Positions 40,764-50,100 of a stretch of DNA of 64,000 bases are shown in pieces. Position 1 is the stretch's first letter. Every line of letters starts with the position of its first letter. The notes beneath the pieces are model-generated. The model was not told where the DNA came from. It did no database searches and saw only the letters and a program-made list of their open reading frames with translations. The position numbers were made by a program, and so were the translations under genes. Where the stretch lies: contig BGKB01000170.1 in the NCBI GenBank assembly GCA_003116975.1, forward strand, positions 1 through 64,000. Direction: 5' to 3'. The DNA is from Aurantiochytrium sp. KH105. Taxonomy: Eukaryota > Sar > Bigyra > Thraustochytrida > Thraustochytriidae.

Positions 40764-41207
40764 CGTGTGGTGGACACCATTGTATAACATTATCATCATC
40801 AACATCATATGCTCGTTGTCATCATAGAATTGAGAGATTTGCGCTCTTGCGCATGGCCTTGCAAGGCGCGAACGTTTACGCTTTCGCGAACCACAAGCTT
40901 TGTGTGCTGCCAGCATCACCGCTTGGCATTGTCGTCAATATGGAGAAGAGAGATCTGCGTTCTTGCGAATGGCTTTGGTGCGCACCAACAAGGCGTAAAA
41001 ATCTTCGTTCTCGGGCAAGATAGACTCTGTGTGCGACCAGCATGTTCTTGCCACCATTCTTCTTGGCATCGTCGTCACTATGGAATAGAGGGATTTGCGC
41101 TCTTACATTTGATCTTGCAAGGCGCGAACGTTAACGCTTATGCGAAGCACAGGCACTGTGTGCTACCTGCTCGATCTTCTCACCATTTAACATCAGGGTC
41201 ATCGTCA
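40764..41207. other. 3' region made of degenerate copies of the hydroxylase gene end
   Basis: The 444 bp between the convergent ankyrin-TPR and hydroxylase genes is largely occupied by tandem repeats; see the repeat entry for 40832-41330. Confidence 0.75.
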
Positions 41208-41330
41208 TCATGGAACAGAGAGATTTGCGCTCTTACGCATGGCTTTGGTGCGCTCCAACAAGGCGTAAAAGTTTTCGTTTTCGGGAAGCACAGGCACTGT
41301 GCTACCAGCATCACCATTATTCCCAACATT
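40832..41330. repeat. four diverged tandem copies of the hydroxylase 3' coding end
   Basis: Copies begin with a GAGAGATYTGCGYTCTT-like core at 40832, 40948, 41088 and 41218, so spacing is 116, 140 and 130 bp. The copy at 41218 is the real C-terminal coding end of the Asp/Asn hydroxylase gene. The second copy, read on the minus strand, still gives EDFYALLVRTKAIRKNADLS, close to ENFYALLERTKAMRKSANLS of the live gene. The third copy carries an in-frame stop. Confidence 0.8.
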
Positions 41331-42437
41331 GTTCTCATCCTCGCCACCCGAGGCCTGCTCAGCATCAACGGATGAAGCCTGATGAGCGGCACAAAGTCGT
41401 TTTGCGCGATGCATTTTAGCCTTTTCAAGAAAACGTAGCAGATTGACCTCTTGCTCGCTGAGATCTGGGTGCCAAATATCCAGAATCAGACAAATGCGCG
41501 CTTGAGAGGGATGGGCGTTCCAGGCTTCGTGCTCAAAAGAGTCATCGAACACGAGACAATTGCCCCGTTCAAAAATCCGCTTCTCTGGTCCAACGCGAAT
41601 TCCACTGCATTCCCCCGGTGGAACCACGAGCGGGAGGTGCACGCGCAGCTTTTTATTGGTCGGCCCGTGGTGCTGAGCAATATGTGTGTCGGGCGCCAAG
41701 ACAGAAAAAAATGCGTGCTTGTACCATCCAGGAATACTCTTGATGAGCGCTGCCGTCTCTGGGAAAAGTGCAAGGTTGTCCTTGAAGTCAACGTTGTGCA
41801 AAAATAGGTAGCACACATCCCAGTCTCCCGAGGTGTGCCCAAGGCTTCCGATGCCGTCCGGAGCTTGGCGCGCAGGATTCGCCCAAGTTGGTGCGCGGTA
41901 TGGCTGAAAGACGGGTTTCCCTTGCATGCGCCTCAATTCATCCGCGACGACATCCGTTTTCGCTTCGAGTTCGTTGAGAAAAGGTAGAATACTCCTTTTG
42001 GCATCCCAAAAGGGACGCGCCGTCAGCCCTGGCACAATGTCAGGACAACCCCACTGCCATGTTGAAATGGTCTCTTTTGCGGGTCTTCGACCATTAAGTA
42101 AGAGCAGGAACCAGTCTCGGACATGCTCCAGGCCGCGCGGATCCTGCGCCATTTTCTTGAGCCACTTCTGCACGATCACCTTTCCAAAGGCTGCGAGCCC
42201 GAACTCTTCGACGAGCACCTGCTCCACTTTTCCCAGCACCTTTGCATCATCTCCATTCTCCTCTTCTCCCTCGTCGCCATCGTTGGCTTTCTCGTCCTTT
42301 CCGTCTTTCTCGTCGGCGTCCTCGGCAACGTTTTCGTCCTCTTTCCGTTTGCGCCCTTCGTCGTCGTTTCCAGCTTCTCGTCCGGCCGCAACTTTCGCCG
42401 CGACTTCCGCCGCAGGCTCGCTCTCATTCGCGCTCAT
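41208..42437 (-). CDS. aspartyl/asparaginyl beta-hydroxylase family protein
   Basis: The protein has 409 residues from the ATG at 42437; the frame continues ten codons to a GTG, which is not used. Residues 1-85 are acidic and disordered. The catalytic double-stranded beta-helix lies at about 195-345. It has HIAQHHGPTNKKLRVHLPL with the first iron-binding His and the 2-oxoglutarate-contacting region, then NCLVFDDSFEHEAWN with the second His and ARICLILDIWHPDLS. This is the full signature of the Fe(II)/2-oxoglutarate family that hydroxylates Asp/Asn in EGF-like domains. No transmembrane anchor is seen, unlike animal AspH, so the location and substrate are open; EGF-like proteins do exist in this genome (see the FG-GAP gene). 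The last 25 codons lie inside the tandem repeat array at 40832-41330. Confidence 0.9.
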   Translation of the reverse strand: MSANESEPAAEVAAKVAAGREAGNDDEGRKRKEDENVAEDADEKDGKDEKANDGDEGEEENGDDAKVLGKVEQVLVEEFGLAAFGKVIVQKWLKKMAQDPRGLEHVRDWFLLLLNGRRPAKETISTWQWGCPDIVPGLTARPFWDAKRSILPFLNELEAKTDVVADELRRMQGKPVFQPYRAPTWANPARQAPDGIGSLGHTSGDWDVCYLFLHNVDFKDNLALFPETAALIKSIPGWYKHAFFSVLAPDTHIAQHHGPTNKKLRVHLPLVVPPGECSGIRVGPEKRIFERGNCLVFDDSFEHEAWNAHPSQARICLILDIWHPDLSEQEVNLLRFLEKAKMHRAKRLCAAHQASSVDAEQASGGEDENNVGNNGDAGSTVPVLPENENFYALLERTKAMRKSANLSVP

Positions 42438-42578
42438 CGCGGCGCGCAGCGTGCTCTTGCCACCCACCTCGTAGCGTCTCGCTCCCGCGCGCGCGTCGGG
42501 GACCGCCGCGACGATGCAGTATTGCGCGCGAATGTCTGTCTTCCAAGGCCCTGCTGCCGTTGCGGCACGTGCCGGCAG

Positions 42579-42585
42579 TATATAA
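42579..42585 (+). promoter_or_regulatory. TATATAA box upstream of tRNA-Sec
   Basis: A perfect TATATAA in otherwise very GC-rich DNA, 76 bp before the mature tRNA-Sec 5' end. Animal tRNA-Sec genes use an upstream TATA near -30, so this one is too far out to assign directly. It could instead serve the SET gene or a longer precursor. Confidence 0.35.
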
Positions 42586-42660
42586 GCCCGGCGTCCCCTC
42601 GCCGGGGTGCTGCCCGGGACTAGGCTTCAGCTACCGCCGCGCCTAGGACCCGGACCTCGT

Positions 42661-42747
42661 GGGAGCGTGACCTTCCTCGGTAGGGAGGCCAGGCTTCAAA
42701 CCTGGTGGACGTTCGCGCGTCAGAGGTTCGACTCCTCCTCGGTCCCG
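42661..42747 (+). tRNA. selenocysteine tRNA (anticodon UCA)
   Basis: This 87-nt element folds as a eukaryotic tRNA-Sec. The acceptor is 9 bp (GGGAGCGTG with CTCGGTCCC), and the eighth pair is a T-T mismatch, as in human tRNA-Sec; one extra G-G mismatch is at pair five. The D stem is 6 bp (CCTTCC with GGGAGG). The anticodon arm is GCCAGG-CTTCAAA-CCTGGT, with TCA at 42696-42698; its core AGGCTTCAAACCTG matches human tRNA-Sec. The variable arm forms a GACG/CGTC stem, and the T stem is 4 bp (GAGG with CCTC) around TTCGACT. Box B GGTTCGACTCC is at 42725-42735. The discriminator is G and a run of ten T follows. The 9/4 acceptor-T architecture separates it from a serine tRNA or UGA suppressor. It reads UGA as selenocysteine, which implies that the genome encodes selenoproteins. 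Confidence 0.93.
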
Positions 42748-42748
42748 A

Positions 42749-42758
42749 TTTTTTTTTT
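42749..42758 (+). terminator. RNA polymerase III T-run terminator
   Basis: Ten consecutive T residues begin two bases after the tRNA-Sec discriminator, the standard Pol III stop signal. Confidence 0.9.
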
Positions 42759-42941
42759 ATCTCTCGTTTTCTCCTCCTTTCTTCCCTTGCTGCGCCTTTT
42801 TTTTTTTTCCTTTTTCTTCTTCTTCTTCTTGGGCCTGCCTGCTTGGGCTCCGCGGCCGCAGATTGCAAACTTGAGCGGCGCGGGCAAGACCTGCTGCAGC
42901 GGCGGCGCGCGGGAGACGCGAGACGGGGCGGCGGCGGCGCG

Positions 42942-44030
42942 ATGGCGTGGTGGAGACGGGCGCTCTCGCACGCCGTCGAGGTGCGGGAAAGCTCGCGCGG
43001 CGCGACGAACGCGGGAAGGGTCATCGGCGGGCACCTCTTCCCCAAGGCCGGCCAGGCGGAGCTCGGCGTCTTTGCGCAGAAGCGCGTGGAGGAGGGCAAG
43101 TGCGTGGGGTTCGTGCACGCAGACGACGTCTTTAGCGCGGCCAATGTCGTGGAAAGGTCGAAAAATCCGCTCGTGAGATTCGCCGCGGACGCTCTGCAGG
43201 GCTACCAGCCCTTGCGCGAGGCCAAACCGGTCACTTTTGACATGCTCGAGCTTGCTCTTCTCTTGTGGATGGAGCGCAGGTCCGAAGGCCTCGGATTCGC
43301 ATCGGAGCACTGGTCGACGTGGGCGAAAGACTTGCCCGAATGCTGCCCCGGCAACGGTGCCTATCAAACAACCAGCAATTTGAGCTCGCTTCTTTCCCCG
43401 GCGCTCAAGGACTTCCTTTCGTCCGAGGACATGGAAAAGGTTCTTGCCGAAACAAAACAGTACGACAGGCTTTTTGAAACCTTTAGTGAAGCACTCGGTG
43501 ACGACCTCATTGATGCGCTTCAGATTGTCGAGGCAGAGGGTGCCAGCTTCCTTTGGGGCCGTGGCGATTCCCAAAAGCAGAACTGGCCCTTTGGAGAGCT
43601 CTTTCGTGAAGAGCTCTCTCTTGTCCTCAGTCGCAGCATGGATCTCCGTCAAATGGAGAACTACGACGCCATCGACCCGACTCTTGCCAAGTCCCTTGGA
43701 CATTTGGCCATCCTTCCAGGTTTTGACTTTGTCAACCACTCTGATGTCCCTAACGCGGAAATTGTCTTTCCTGCCGCAGCGGACCGACCAACATCCTGGC
43801 TCGCCGACTGCTCGGGCGATCTTTCTGGGCCTTCTGGTGCTGTGCTCCGCGTCACACGCCCCGTTGACGCTGACGAGGAGATTCTCATTGACTATGGCGC
43901 CATGCCAGGCAGAGAGCGCCTCTTTCGGTACGGCTTCGTCTCGAGCGACGACGACTTTGGCAACTTCATGGCCAGATCAGAGACCTCGTCCTCCAAGGGA
44001 CCTCGCATCGCTATCCAGCAAGCTCAGTAA
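42942..44030 (+). CDS. SET-domain methyltransferase (SETD3/Rubisco-LSMT-like)
   Basis: The protein has 362 residues. The start at 42942 (MAWWRRALSHAVEVRESS) lies 195 bp after the tRNA-Sec gene; the frame extends upstream through the tRNA, which cannot be coding. The split SET pattern of the Rubisco-LSMT/SETD3 class is visible: an N-terminal block with LGVFAQKRVEEGKCVGFV, a long helical insert (about 90-240) and a C-terminal block with LPGFDFVNHSDVPNAEI (NHS near 264), then DEEILIDYGAMPGRERLFRYGF (Tyr near 318). These bind S-adenosylmethionine and the target side chain. The family methylates Lys or His in proteins such as actin, Rubisco or elongation factors. The separate substrate-binding domain that usually follows is absent or very short, as the protein ends soon after the SET core. 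Confidence 0.85.
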   Translation: MAWWRRALSHAVEVRESSRGATNAGRVIGGHLFPKAGQAELGVFAQKRVEEGKCVGFVHADDVFSAANVVERSKNPLVRFAADALQGYQPLREAKPVTFDMLELALLLWMERRSEGLGFASEHWSTWAKDLPECCPGNGAYQTTSNLSSLLSPALKDFLSSEDMEKVLAETKQYDRLFETFSEALGDDLIDALQIVEAEGASFLWGRGDSQKQNWPFGELFREELSLVLSRSMDLRQMENYDAIDPTLAKSLGHLAILPGFDFVNHSDVPNAEIVFPAAADRPTSWLADCSGDLSGPSGAVLRVTRPVDADEEILIDYGAMPGRERLFRYGFVSSDDDFGNFMARSETSSSKGPRIAIQQAQ

Positions 44031-44456
44031 AGTAAGAAAGCCTTGATATTTCGCATTTTCATTGTTCACTGAGCCCCTCCTTGGCGCCCCTGTCAGTAGC
44101 ACCTGCTCGAGAGACCTTTTCCCTTATCCGTCAGCCATGCAACGACCATCAAGGGCATTCGGCCCCGCGCGCTCGAGAGTCTTGCGCCCACTCGTTGGTC
44201 CCCCTGTTCGCGCTGCAGTCGGCTGGCGGCGCGCTTTCGGGACCAGGCCTACAAGTACACACAGTCTGGGTAGTAACGATGGGGACTCGAAGGGGACAGT
44301 GTGGTGTGGCGAGCTCGAGCCTCGCTTGGAGCACGCGACCCGTACGCCAAAGCCCCAAGGGCCTCGCTCCCGGGCTCGGCGCGCGTCTGCTCGCGCGTCG
44401 ACAGCCCTGCCCCGGGTTGGGCGAGCGGCGAGCAAGCAGGCCGCTCGTGAGCGACG
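44031..44456. other. intergenic, nothing recognised
   Basis: About 430 bp between the SET gene and the sulfotransferase gene on the same strand. Overlapping frames on both strands have biased composition and no domains. It probably holds the sulfotransferase promoter and 5' UTR. Confidence 0.5.
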
Positions 44457-46976
44457 ATGGCGAATGGGCCGGCGCGGCGGCCATCCCGCACGGGTGGCAG
44501 CAGCCCCGCGTCGGCGAGCCCAGGCGCGCTTGCGCCGCTGTGGCGGCAGGCCCCGAGGTCGCGGCTCGTGCGAACGATCCTCGTCGCCTTGTGCTGGGCC
44601 GGGGTCGTCATTGCGGTGCAGAGACAGCCCGTTCCGTGGGAGAAAGTTTTAGAGCCCCTCGAGGGCTTGGCCAGCTCCGTGGCCATGCCGGCAATGTCCG
44701 CGAAAGACTGGGGCATCATCGCCTCGCCCTCTTCTGTGGAAGAAGGAGGGATGAGCGCGAGCAGGACCGACGATGTCAGCGCAGACAATCTACAGTCCAA
44801 CAACATGGCCTCCGTAAAAGTGCTGCTCACACTCGAAGCGTCGGCCCTCGAAGCATATCTCGATGATCCCGCGCACAAAGATTGGATCAGAGCTAGCCTC
44901 GATGATGCGGGTCTTCTCCCAAAAGTGAGCGAGCTTGGCATCGACGTAGCTCGATTCATGCGGCGCCCTGATTACGTGATCACCAACGAAACGATGGATT
45001 CGAATCTTCGCACCAGAGGCCGAGATGTTCTCGACGAGGTCGCAAGTCTTGTCTTTCAATCCGCCGGCGCTTCCTCCCACGGCAACATTGCAAGCAATGA
45101 CCTTGGACCGGTCGTATTGGATGCTCCAAGCTTGATTCTCCTCGTGCCCTTTCTGCTGGAAGCATTAGAAAAGCGAGTTGGAAGCGCTTCCAACGTTCAA
45201 GTCCTCATCGCTGCGGACGAAGGCATGAACACGGCTTTCCGTGCAGCGCTAACCCACGCGCTTGAACATGTCTTTCCCTTTTTTGTCGATGAAGATCGCA
45301 TCGACAATGTTTGCCTTGAGCGGAAACAGCAGTCAACGGCATGGGCTCGACCGACATGCGAATTCAAGAATTGGATGGTCACGCGGATTAGTTTGCCGGC
45401 GGGCCACGACTGCCTTCCCTGCACAATCGTGGAGACGCGAGTGCTGCAGCGTGCTTCCCTTTGGGCTGCATTGATTCCCTCGCTGGCGCGTCTTCCCGAA
45501 AACGTGCGCATTGTGAAAGCGCGCGTCTTGGAGCCGCGCTTGCGAGACGAAGATGGGCAAGCTCCACCTGGCCGAAAACCTCTCATTGGTAATGTGGACT
45601 TTGGCATGAGTGCTCTCTTTGCGCAAACAGACTCACCGGTCACGCGACCCTTGTGGCAGAGAAGTCTTATCGTGCACAAGAGACTTGCAGAAGAGGTAGC
45701 GGAGATTCTTTTTCTTGCACAAAAGAGCGTTGGATTTTCAGAGCCCATTCTTGACAAAGTAGCTCTCTGTCCAGGCATGGAGCGCTTCATCGATGCTGGA
45801 TCATGCTGGCCAAAGGAGCGCGGCGTCTCTGCTAAAGATCGCGGGCCTTCGAATCGCATGAAGCAGGTCAACGTAGCCGTGGTGTCTTGCTTGCCGCAAC
45901 TCATCATTGCAGGCGTACAAAAAGCTGGGACAGCAGAGATGGGGATTTGGCTCGATGAGAATACGAACTTTCGCAGGCAAGATGGGGGCATGGAAACGCA
46001 TTACTTTGACTGCACAGGAAGAGGGGCCGGGAAAGACCGACCCTCGTGCCGTCATTTTCGTGACAAACGCATGAAAGAAATCGGCCAGGCAGTCAAAGAT
46101 GACCGACGTGTTGGCACTGTGCGTAATATCTTTGCATGGAATGAGACCGCGCACGAGTCTCGATCTTGGTATCTGTACGCAACGCTGGGTCATCTCAACT
46201 TTGCACAAATGCTGGAACGCCGGCTCGTCTTTGACAAGTCACCGGCATACTTTGATTTGGCTCACCCGATGGATGTCATGCGAGTCATGCCCCACGTGAA
46301 GATAGTTTTCATTCTTCGCAATCCCGTGGACCGATTCCACTCCAGCTACTTTCAGATGTGCGTTCGCAACTTGGCGTCGGTAAACTCGCGCTGCTCCGAG
46401 GCCAAGCTTTCGCACAAACTCGAGCGCATGCTCAGCCGGCGCCAGGACCCAATACAGAGCGCACAGTCCGAAGCGGGGATTCTTGGCGAGCATGATGTTG
46501 AAGACGTCGAACTTTATCGTGCACTTCGCGTTGGCCATTATGCAGAGCACCTCGCAAGATGGCAACGGGCCTTTTCCGATCATCAAATCCTCGTCCTCTT
46601 TGCAGAAACCTTTCGCTCAGCGCCAGATGCAACGCTAGGTGCTGTTGAAGAGTTTGCTTCCAGGCCAATCGGCGCTTTGCAGCCTATGGATGAAGCTGTC
46701 AAGGATCTTGAGCCTTTCAAGTATTCGCCGGTGCGTGCAAGTAATGGGTATTGGGTCGTCAACAACCGTAGTAAAGCATTCCACCCGTCTCACAAAAGCT
46801 TGATGCGCCGCGAGACACGCGCCATGCTTGAGGCGTACTATAGTCCGTGGAACCGGCGCCTCACAAGTTTGTTGAGGTCAGCTGACTTTTGGATGCAGGG
46901 AAAAGGCTCAATTTTGGTCGAATCTCGTGGCACAGGGAAAGACAGCTTGCCCTCGTGGTTAACATACAGACGTTGA
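44457..46976 (+). CDS. type II membrane sulfotransferase with a large unassigned stem domain
   Basis: The protein has 839 residues. One hydrophobic segment near the N-terminus (LVRTILVALCWAGVVIAV, about 38-55) after a basic, Ser/Pro-rich tail fits a type II Golgi anchor. Residues about 110-440 are a folded-looking region that I cannot assign. The C-terminal half is a sulfotransferase domain: the 5'-phosphosulfate loop LIIAGVQKAGTAEMG (about 480-495), a Tyr/His-containing ETHYFDC, and the 3'-phosphate motif IVFILRNPVDRFHSSY (about 614-630). These bind PAPS in heparan- and chondroitin-type carbohydrate sulfotransferases. It likely sulfates a glycan in the Golgi; the acceptor is unknown. The known part alone would be about 350 residues, so the extra N-terminal 400 are the odd feature. 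Confidence 0.85.
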   Translation: MANGPARRPSRTGGSSPASASPGALAPLWRQAPRSRLVRTILVALCWAGVVIAVQRQPVPWEKVLEPLEGLASSVAMPAMSAKDWGIIASPSSVEEGGMSASRTDDVSADNLQSNNMASVKVLLTLEASALEAYLDDPAHKDWIRASLDDAGLLPKVSELGIDVARFMRRPDYVITNETMDSNLRTRGRDVLDEVASLVFQSAGASSHGNIASNDLGPVVLDAPSLILLVPFLLEALEKRVGSASNVQVLIAADEGMNTAFRAALTHALEHVFPFFVDEDRIDNVCLERKQQSTAWARPTCEFKNWMVTRISLPAGHDCLPCTIVETRVLQRASLWAALIPSLARLPENVRIVKARVLEPRLRDEDGQAPPGRKPLIGNVDFGMSALFAQTDSPVTRPLWQRSLIVHKRLAEEVAEILFLAQKSVGFSEPILDKVALCPGMERFIDAGSCWPKERGVSAKDRGPSNRMKQVNVAVVSCLPQLIIAGVQKAGTAEMGIWLDENTNFRRQDGGMETHYFDCTGRGAGKDRPSCRHFRDKRMKEIGQAVKDDRRVGTVRNIFAWNETAHESRSWYLYATLGHLNFAQMLERRLVFDKSPAYFDLAHPMDVMRVMPHVKIVFILRNPVDRFHSSYFQMCVRNLASVNSRCSEAKLSHKLERMLSRRQDPIQSAQSEAGILGEHDVEDVELYRALRVGHYAEHLARWQRAFSDHQILVLFAETFRSAPDATLGAVEEFASRPIGALQPMDEAVKDLEPFKYSPVRASNGYWVVNNRSKAFHPSHKSLMRRETRAMLEAYYSPWNRRLTSLLRSADFWMQGKGSILVESRGTGKDSLPSWLTYRR

Positions 46977-47136
46977 TTGCTCAACAATTTTTTAAGAAAG
47001 ATCTTCTTTCTGAGACGTCCGATGCTTACTCTCTCGTTATCTTTCTTCACCCCGCGCCCCTCTTCTCCTCTTACTCGGGCCAGGGAGAATGTTTCATCAA
47101 AAGGGTCGATATTCATAAAATAAACAAAAATGTCGG

Positions 47137-50100
47137 CTACTCCAACACGACAGAGTCGATGAGGTTGATAAGAACGCCAGGATTGTGATCGAGGAAATCG
47201 AGAATGTCATCGACCTCAATAAAGTACAGGTCAACATCGGTCTTCGCAATCAGAGAAATGCGGGACGGAACGATCTTTGACCTTCCTTTCGCGCGCAAGG
47301 CACCGGCGGACTTCAGCGAGCTTGAGCCAGACTGGTGCGCTTGACGAATGCTCATGAGACTGGCAATATTGCAAAAAAATGTGCCTGCGCGAAAGGGCTC
47401 ATCAATACTATCGCGGAGCTCCATTACGTCAACTTTGCCTCCTGCCAGTAGGTAAGCGCAAGTTGTTGGCTGATTCTTTGTCCACAACTTCGTGCCAGCT
47501 ACCGCATGCTGGACTTGCAACACGGACTGGAGCTGCGAGCGTTGCTTGGACCCAAGGCGAGAGAGCACAGAGTTTGCTCCGATGGCTTTCCAGCTCAGAC
47601 TACACCTAATTCTTGACAATCTCTCCATACGATACTCGAGACCTGGCGTCGTGTCGAGCAGATACCGAAACGCATGGGCATCGAGCTCAATGAGAGTCAT
47701 TTCGGTACTTGCTACAATGTCTGCGGACCGCCTGCGATCTCCTGAAAGTAGAGCAAGCTCCCCAAAGTAGTCGCCGGGCCCAAACTCTTTGGTCTGATGC
47801 TGATCGATCTCGTCGGCGTCATCCATATTCCAATCTGCACTCTGCGTGCTGGATCCCATCGAGGACAAGACAGCAGACAGCGCAGAGTGCCCGCTTCCCT
47901 TTCGACCAAAGGAGTGTGCTTTCAGCTTGAGCGTCTGGCCAGCTTTGGCGTCGTTGCGCTGGTCCTTGTGCAGGTCATTACCCAAGTCTTGGTCCTCTCG
48001 CGAGGAGAACTGGACCTTGCAAAACCCGGAAAGAATGACATAAAAGTGATCGCCAATGTCTCCCGTTCGACAAACGTATTCGCCCGTCTTGTAGGTTTTA
48101 CACTTGCAAAGCTGCAGCAAGTCACTGGCTTGCGTGATGGAAAAGTGTCGAAAGATGTCGGTGGACCTCAAGAGCTGCAGAATCGCCGCAGACGTGGCGT
48201 GCTCGTATGTTGGTGTTGGAATCACGATGGTATGTTGGACCCCAGCGCGCGCGAGTCGAAGCCCCGAGTTCTCTGCATTCTTTTCGGCAATGTGAATAAT
48301 ATAAAGGCGGCTGCGCACATCTTCAGGTAGTTCCTGCAAGGCCGTTAGCGGAGTGTGGATTGGCGGGATTCCCGCTTCGTGAAAAATCACGTCACAGTCC
48401 CAGGGGAAGTTGATAAGAGCATCGCAGCGGGCGTGCGAGAGATAATTCTGATCTCTCAGCTTGCGCAAACCCTGCGGTTCGTAAAATGTGTCTGCAGAAT
48501 AGACAAAGCGCTTGCCAGCAACCATGGCCTCAAAACCTATGCAGGGAAGCGCGTGAAGGCTGTAAAAGAAGCGAAGAGTGCCACCGCCCCAGTGGACGTC
48601 CTCCCCAATCTTTACAAGACGATGCTCGAAGAGCATTTGCAAAAAGGGCTCTCCAAATCCACTGATGAGAGCGTACTTGCGAATAAAGGAGTCATAAATG
48701 GTTCGCGTCGTGATAAGCGTTGTTTTGCCCTCTTTTAGAATCTTTTGAAAGGTTCCGGCGTCATGATCGGCGTGACAATGGGTGAGAATAATGCCGTTAA
48801 TCATTCCAGGGACGATGCCTGCTTCTTGCAGGAATTCCGTAGCGTTTGGAGGTGGATCGACCATGATGCCCTTGCGGTTGATCCACAGCACAAAGCCAGA
48901 TGTGCTTCCCTGGGCATCGAAGCCGTGCGAGGAGCCGAGCACGGTAACACCAAAAGCTGGAGGGGTCATGACCGTGCGCGTTGTGGGTGGCGCCGAGAGC
49001 TCCTTAGGAGGGGTCCAGGAGCCCAAAAAGGTTTTCATGCGCGCAATCTCGACACCGTCGTCAAGCACAACATATTCATCATCTGTGTCGATGATCTCGA
49101 GACCGTTATCAAAGACGGCGACCATGATAGGGGTCTGGCGCGGCATGCTGGTCTCTTTGCGGCCATCTTCTTCACCACCGAATGCCTCCTCAAGAGCCTT
49201 TGGCTCAAATTTGTCGCTTTCATTATCACTGTCGCCCTGCGACTGGGCATTCTGCGGCTGCCCACCACCTGCTTGTTCCGCAGGGCCTTGAAGGCAGCCT
49301 GTGTATAAGCAGCGTTGCGATGCGGTGAGGCTATTCCGTGGGGACCTTGGAGCGCTTGCTAAACCGGCGGTCAGGGCAATCTGAACCGCTGCGTCAGACA
49401 TCTTGACACGCTGGTCCTGGAAGGGCAAAAAGTGGATAAATCCGAGAGCGGTATCGGCGGAGATGGCGCGGCCGTCGCGTGGCTCCTTGAAGAAGTTGAT
49501 CTCTTTAATATGATCAGGCCTCGCCGCAAAAGAGTACCGTCCCGCCAGAGGAGCCTGCTGCGCGTACTCTTGGTCAACGTAAAAGTTGTGCTCGGCTGGG
49601 CCCTCAAGTGTCTCGACGAGGATATCTCTCACAATCTTGGCAACAGGCGCTGGTGCGACGAGCTGCATGCGCGCTTGTTTAATAAAGAAGTTAAAGTATA
49701 CGGGGAACTCGATCTCGCACATGTTCACGCCATAGCGAAGGCTGAAGCGATCCTTGGGCACAATGTAACATTGTGGAACTTCAAGACCAAGCTTCATGCA
49801 GTCCTTGATCGTCTCCGGGGGAATGCCGAACTGGATTGCACCTTTACTCGTCTGTACATGTACTCCCCCGCGAGGTAACTGGTTCACCGGAACGCTTGCT
49901 TTTGCGGCGAATTCAAGTGCTGTCATGGACAGGATTGGGCCCTGCTGTGCGTCCACGGGCAGATTTTGTGGCTGAAAAGCTTGTTGCTTTGGCTCCTGGG
50001 CTTCATTGATTGGCGCAGACTTGTCAGATTTCTCCAATGGCGTGATATTGTCCCGCGAACTGCCAAGCTTGTCCGAACCATTTCCTTTTGATCGAGCTGT

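Noticed and set aside
42661-42747. serine tRNA or UGA suppressor tRNA in place of tRNA-Sec
   Set aside because: A 7/5 serine-type fold does not fit: the T stem pairs over 4 bp, the acceptor extends to 9 bp with the T-T mismatch known from tRNA-Sec, and the D stem has 6 bp.
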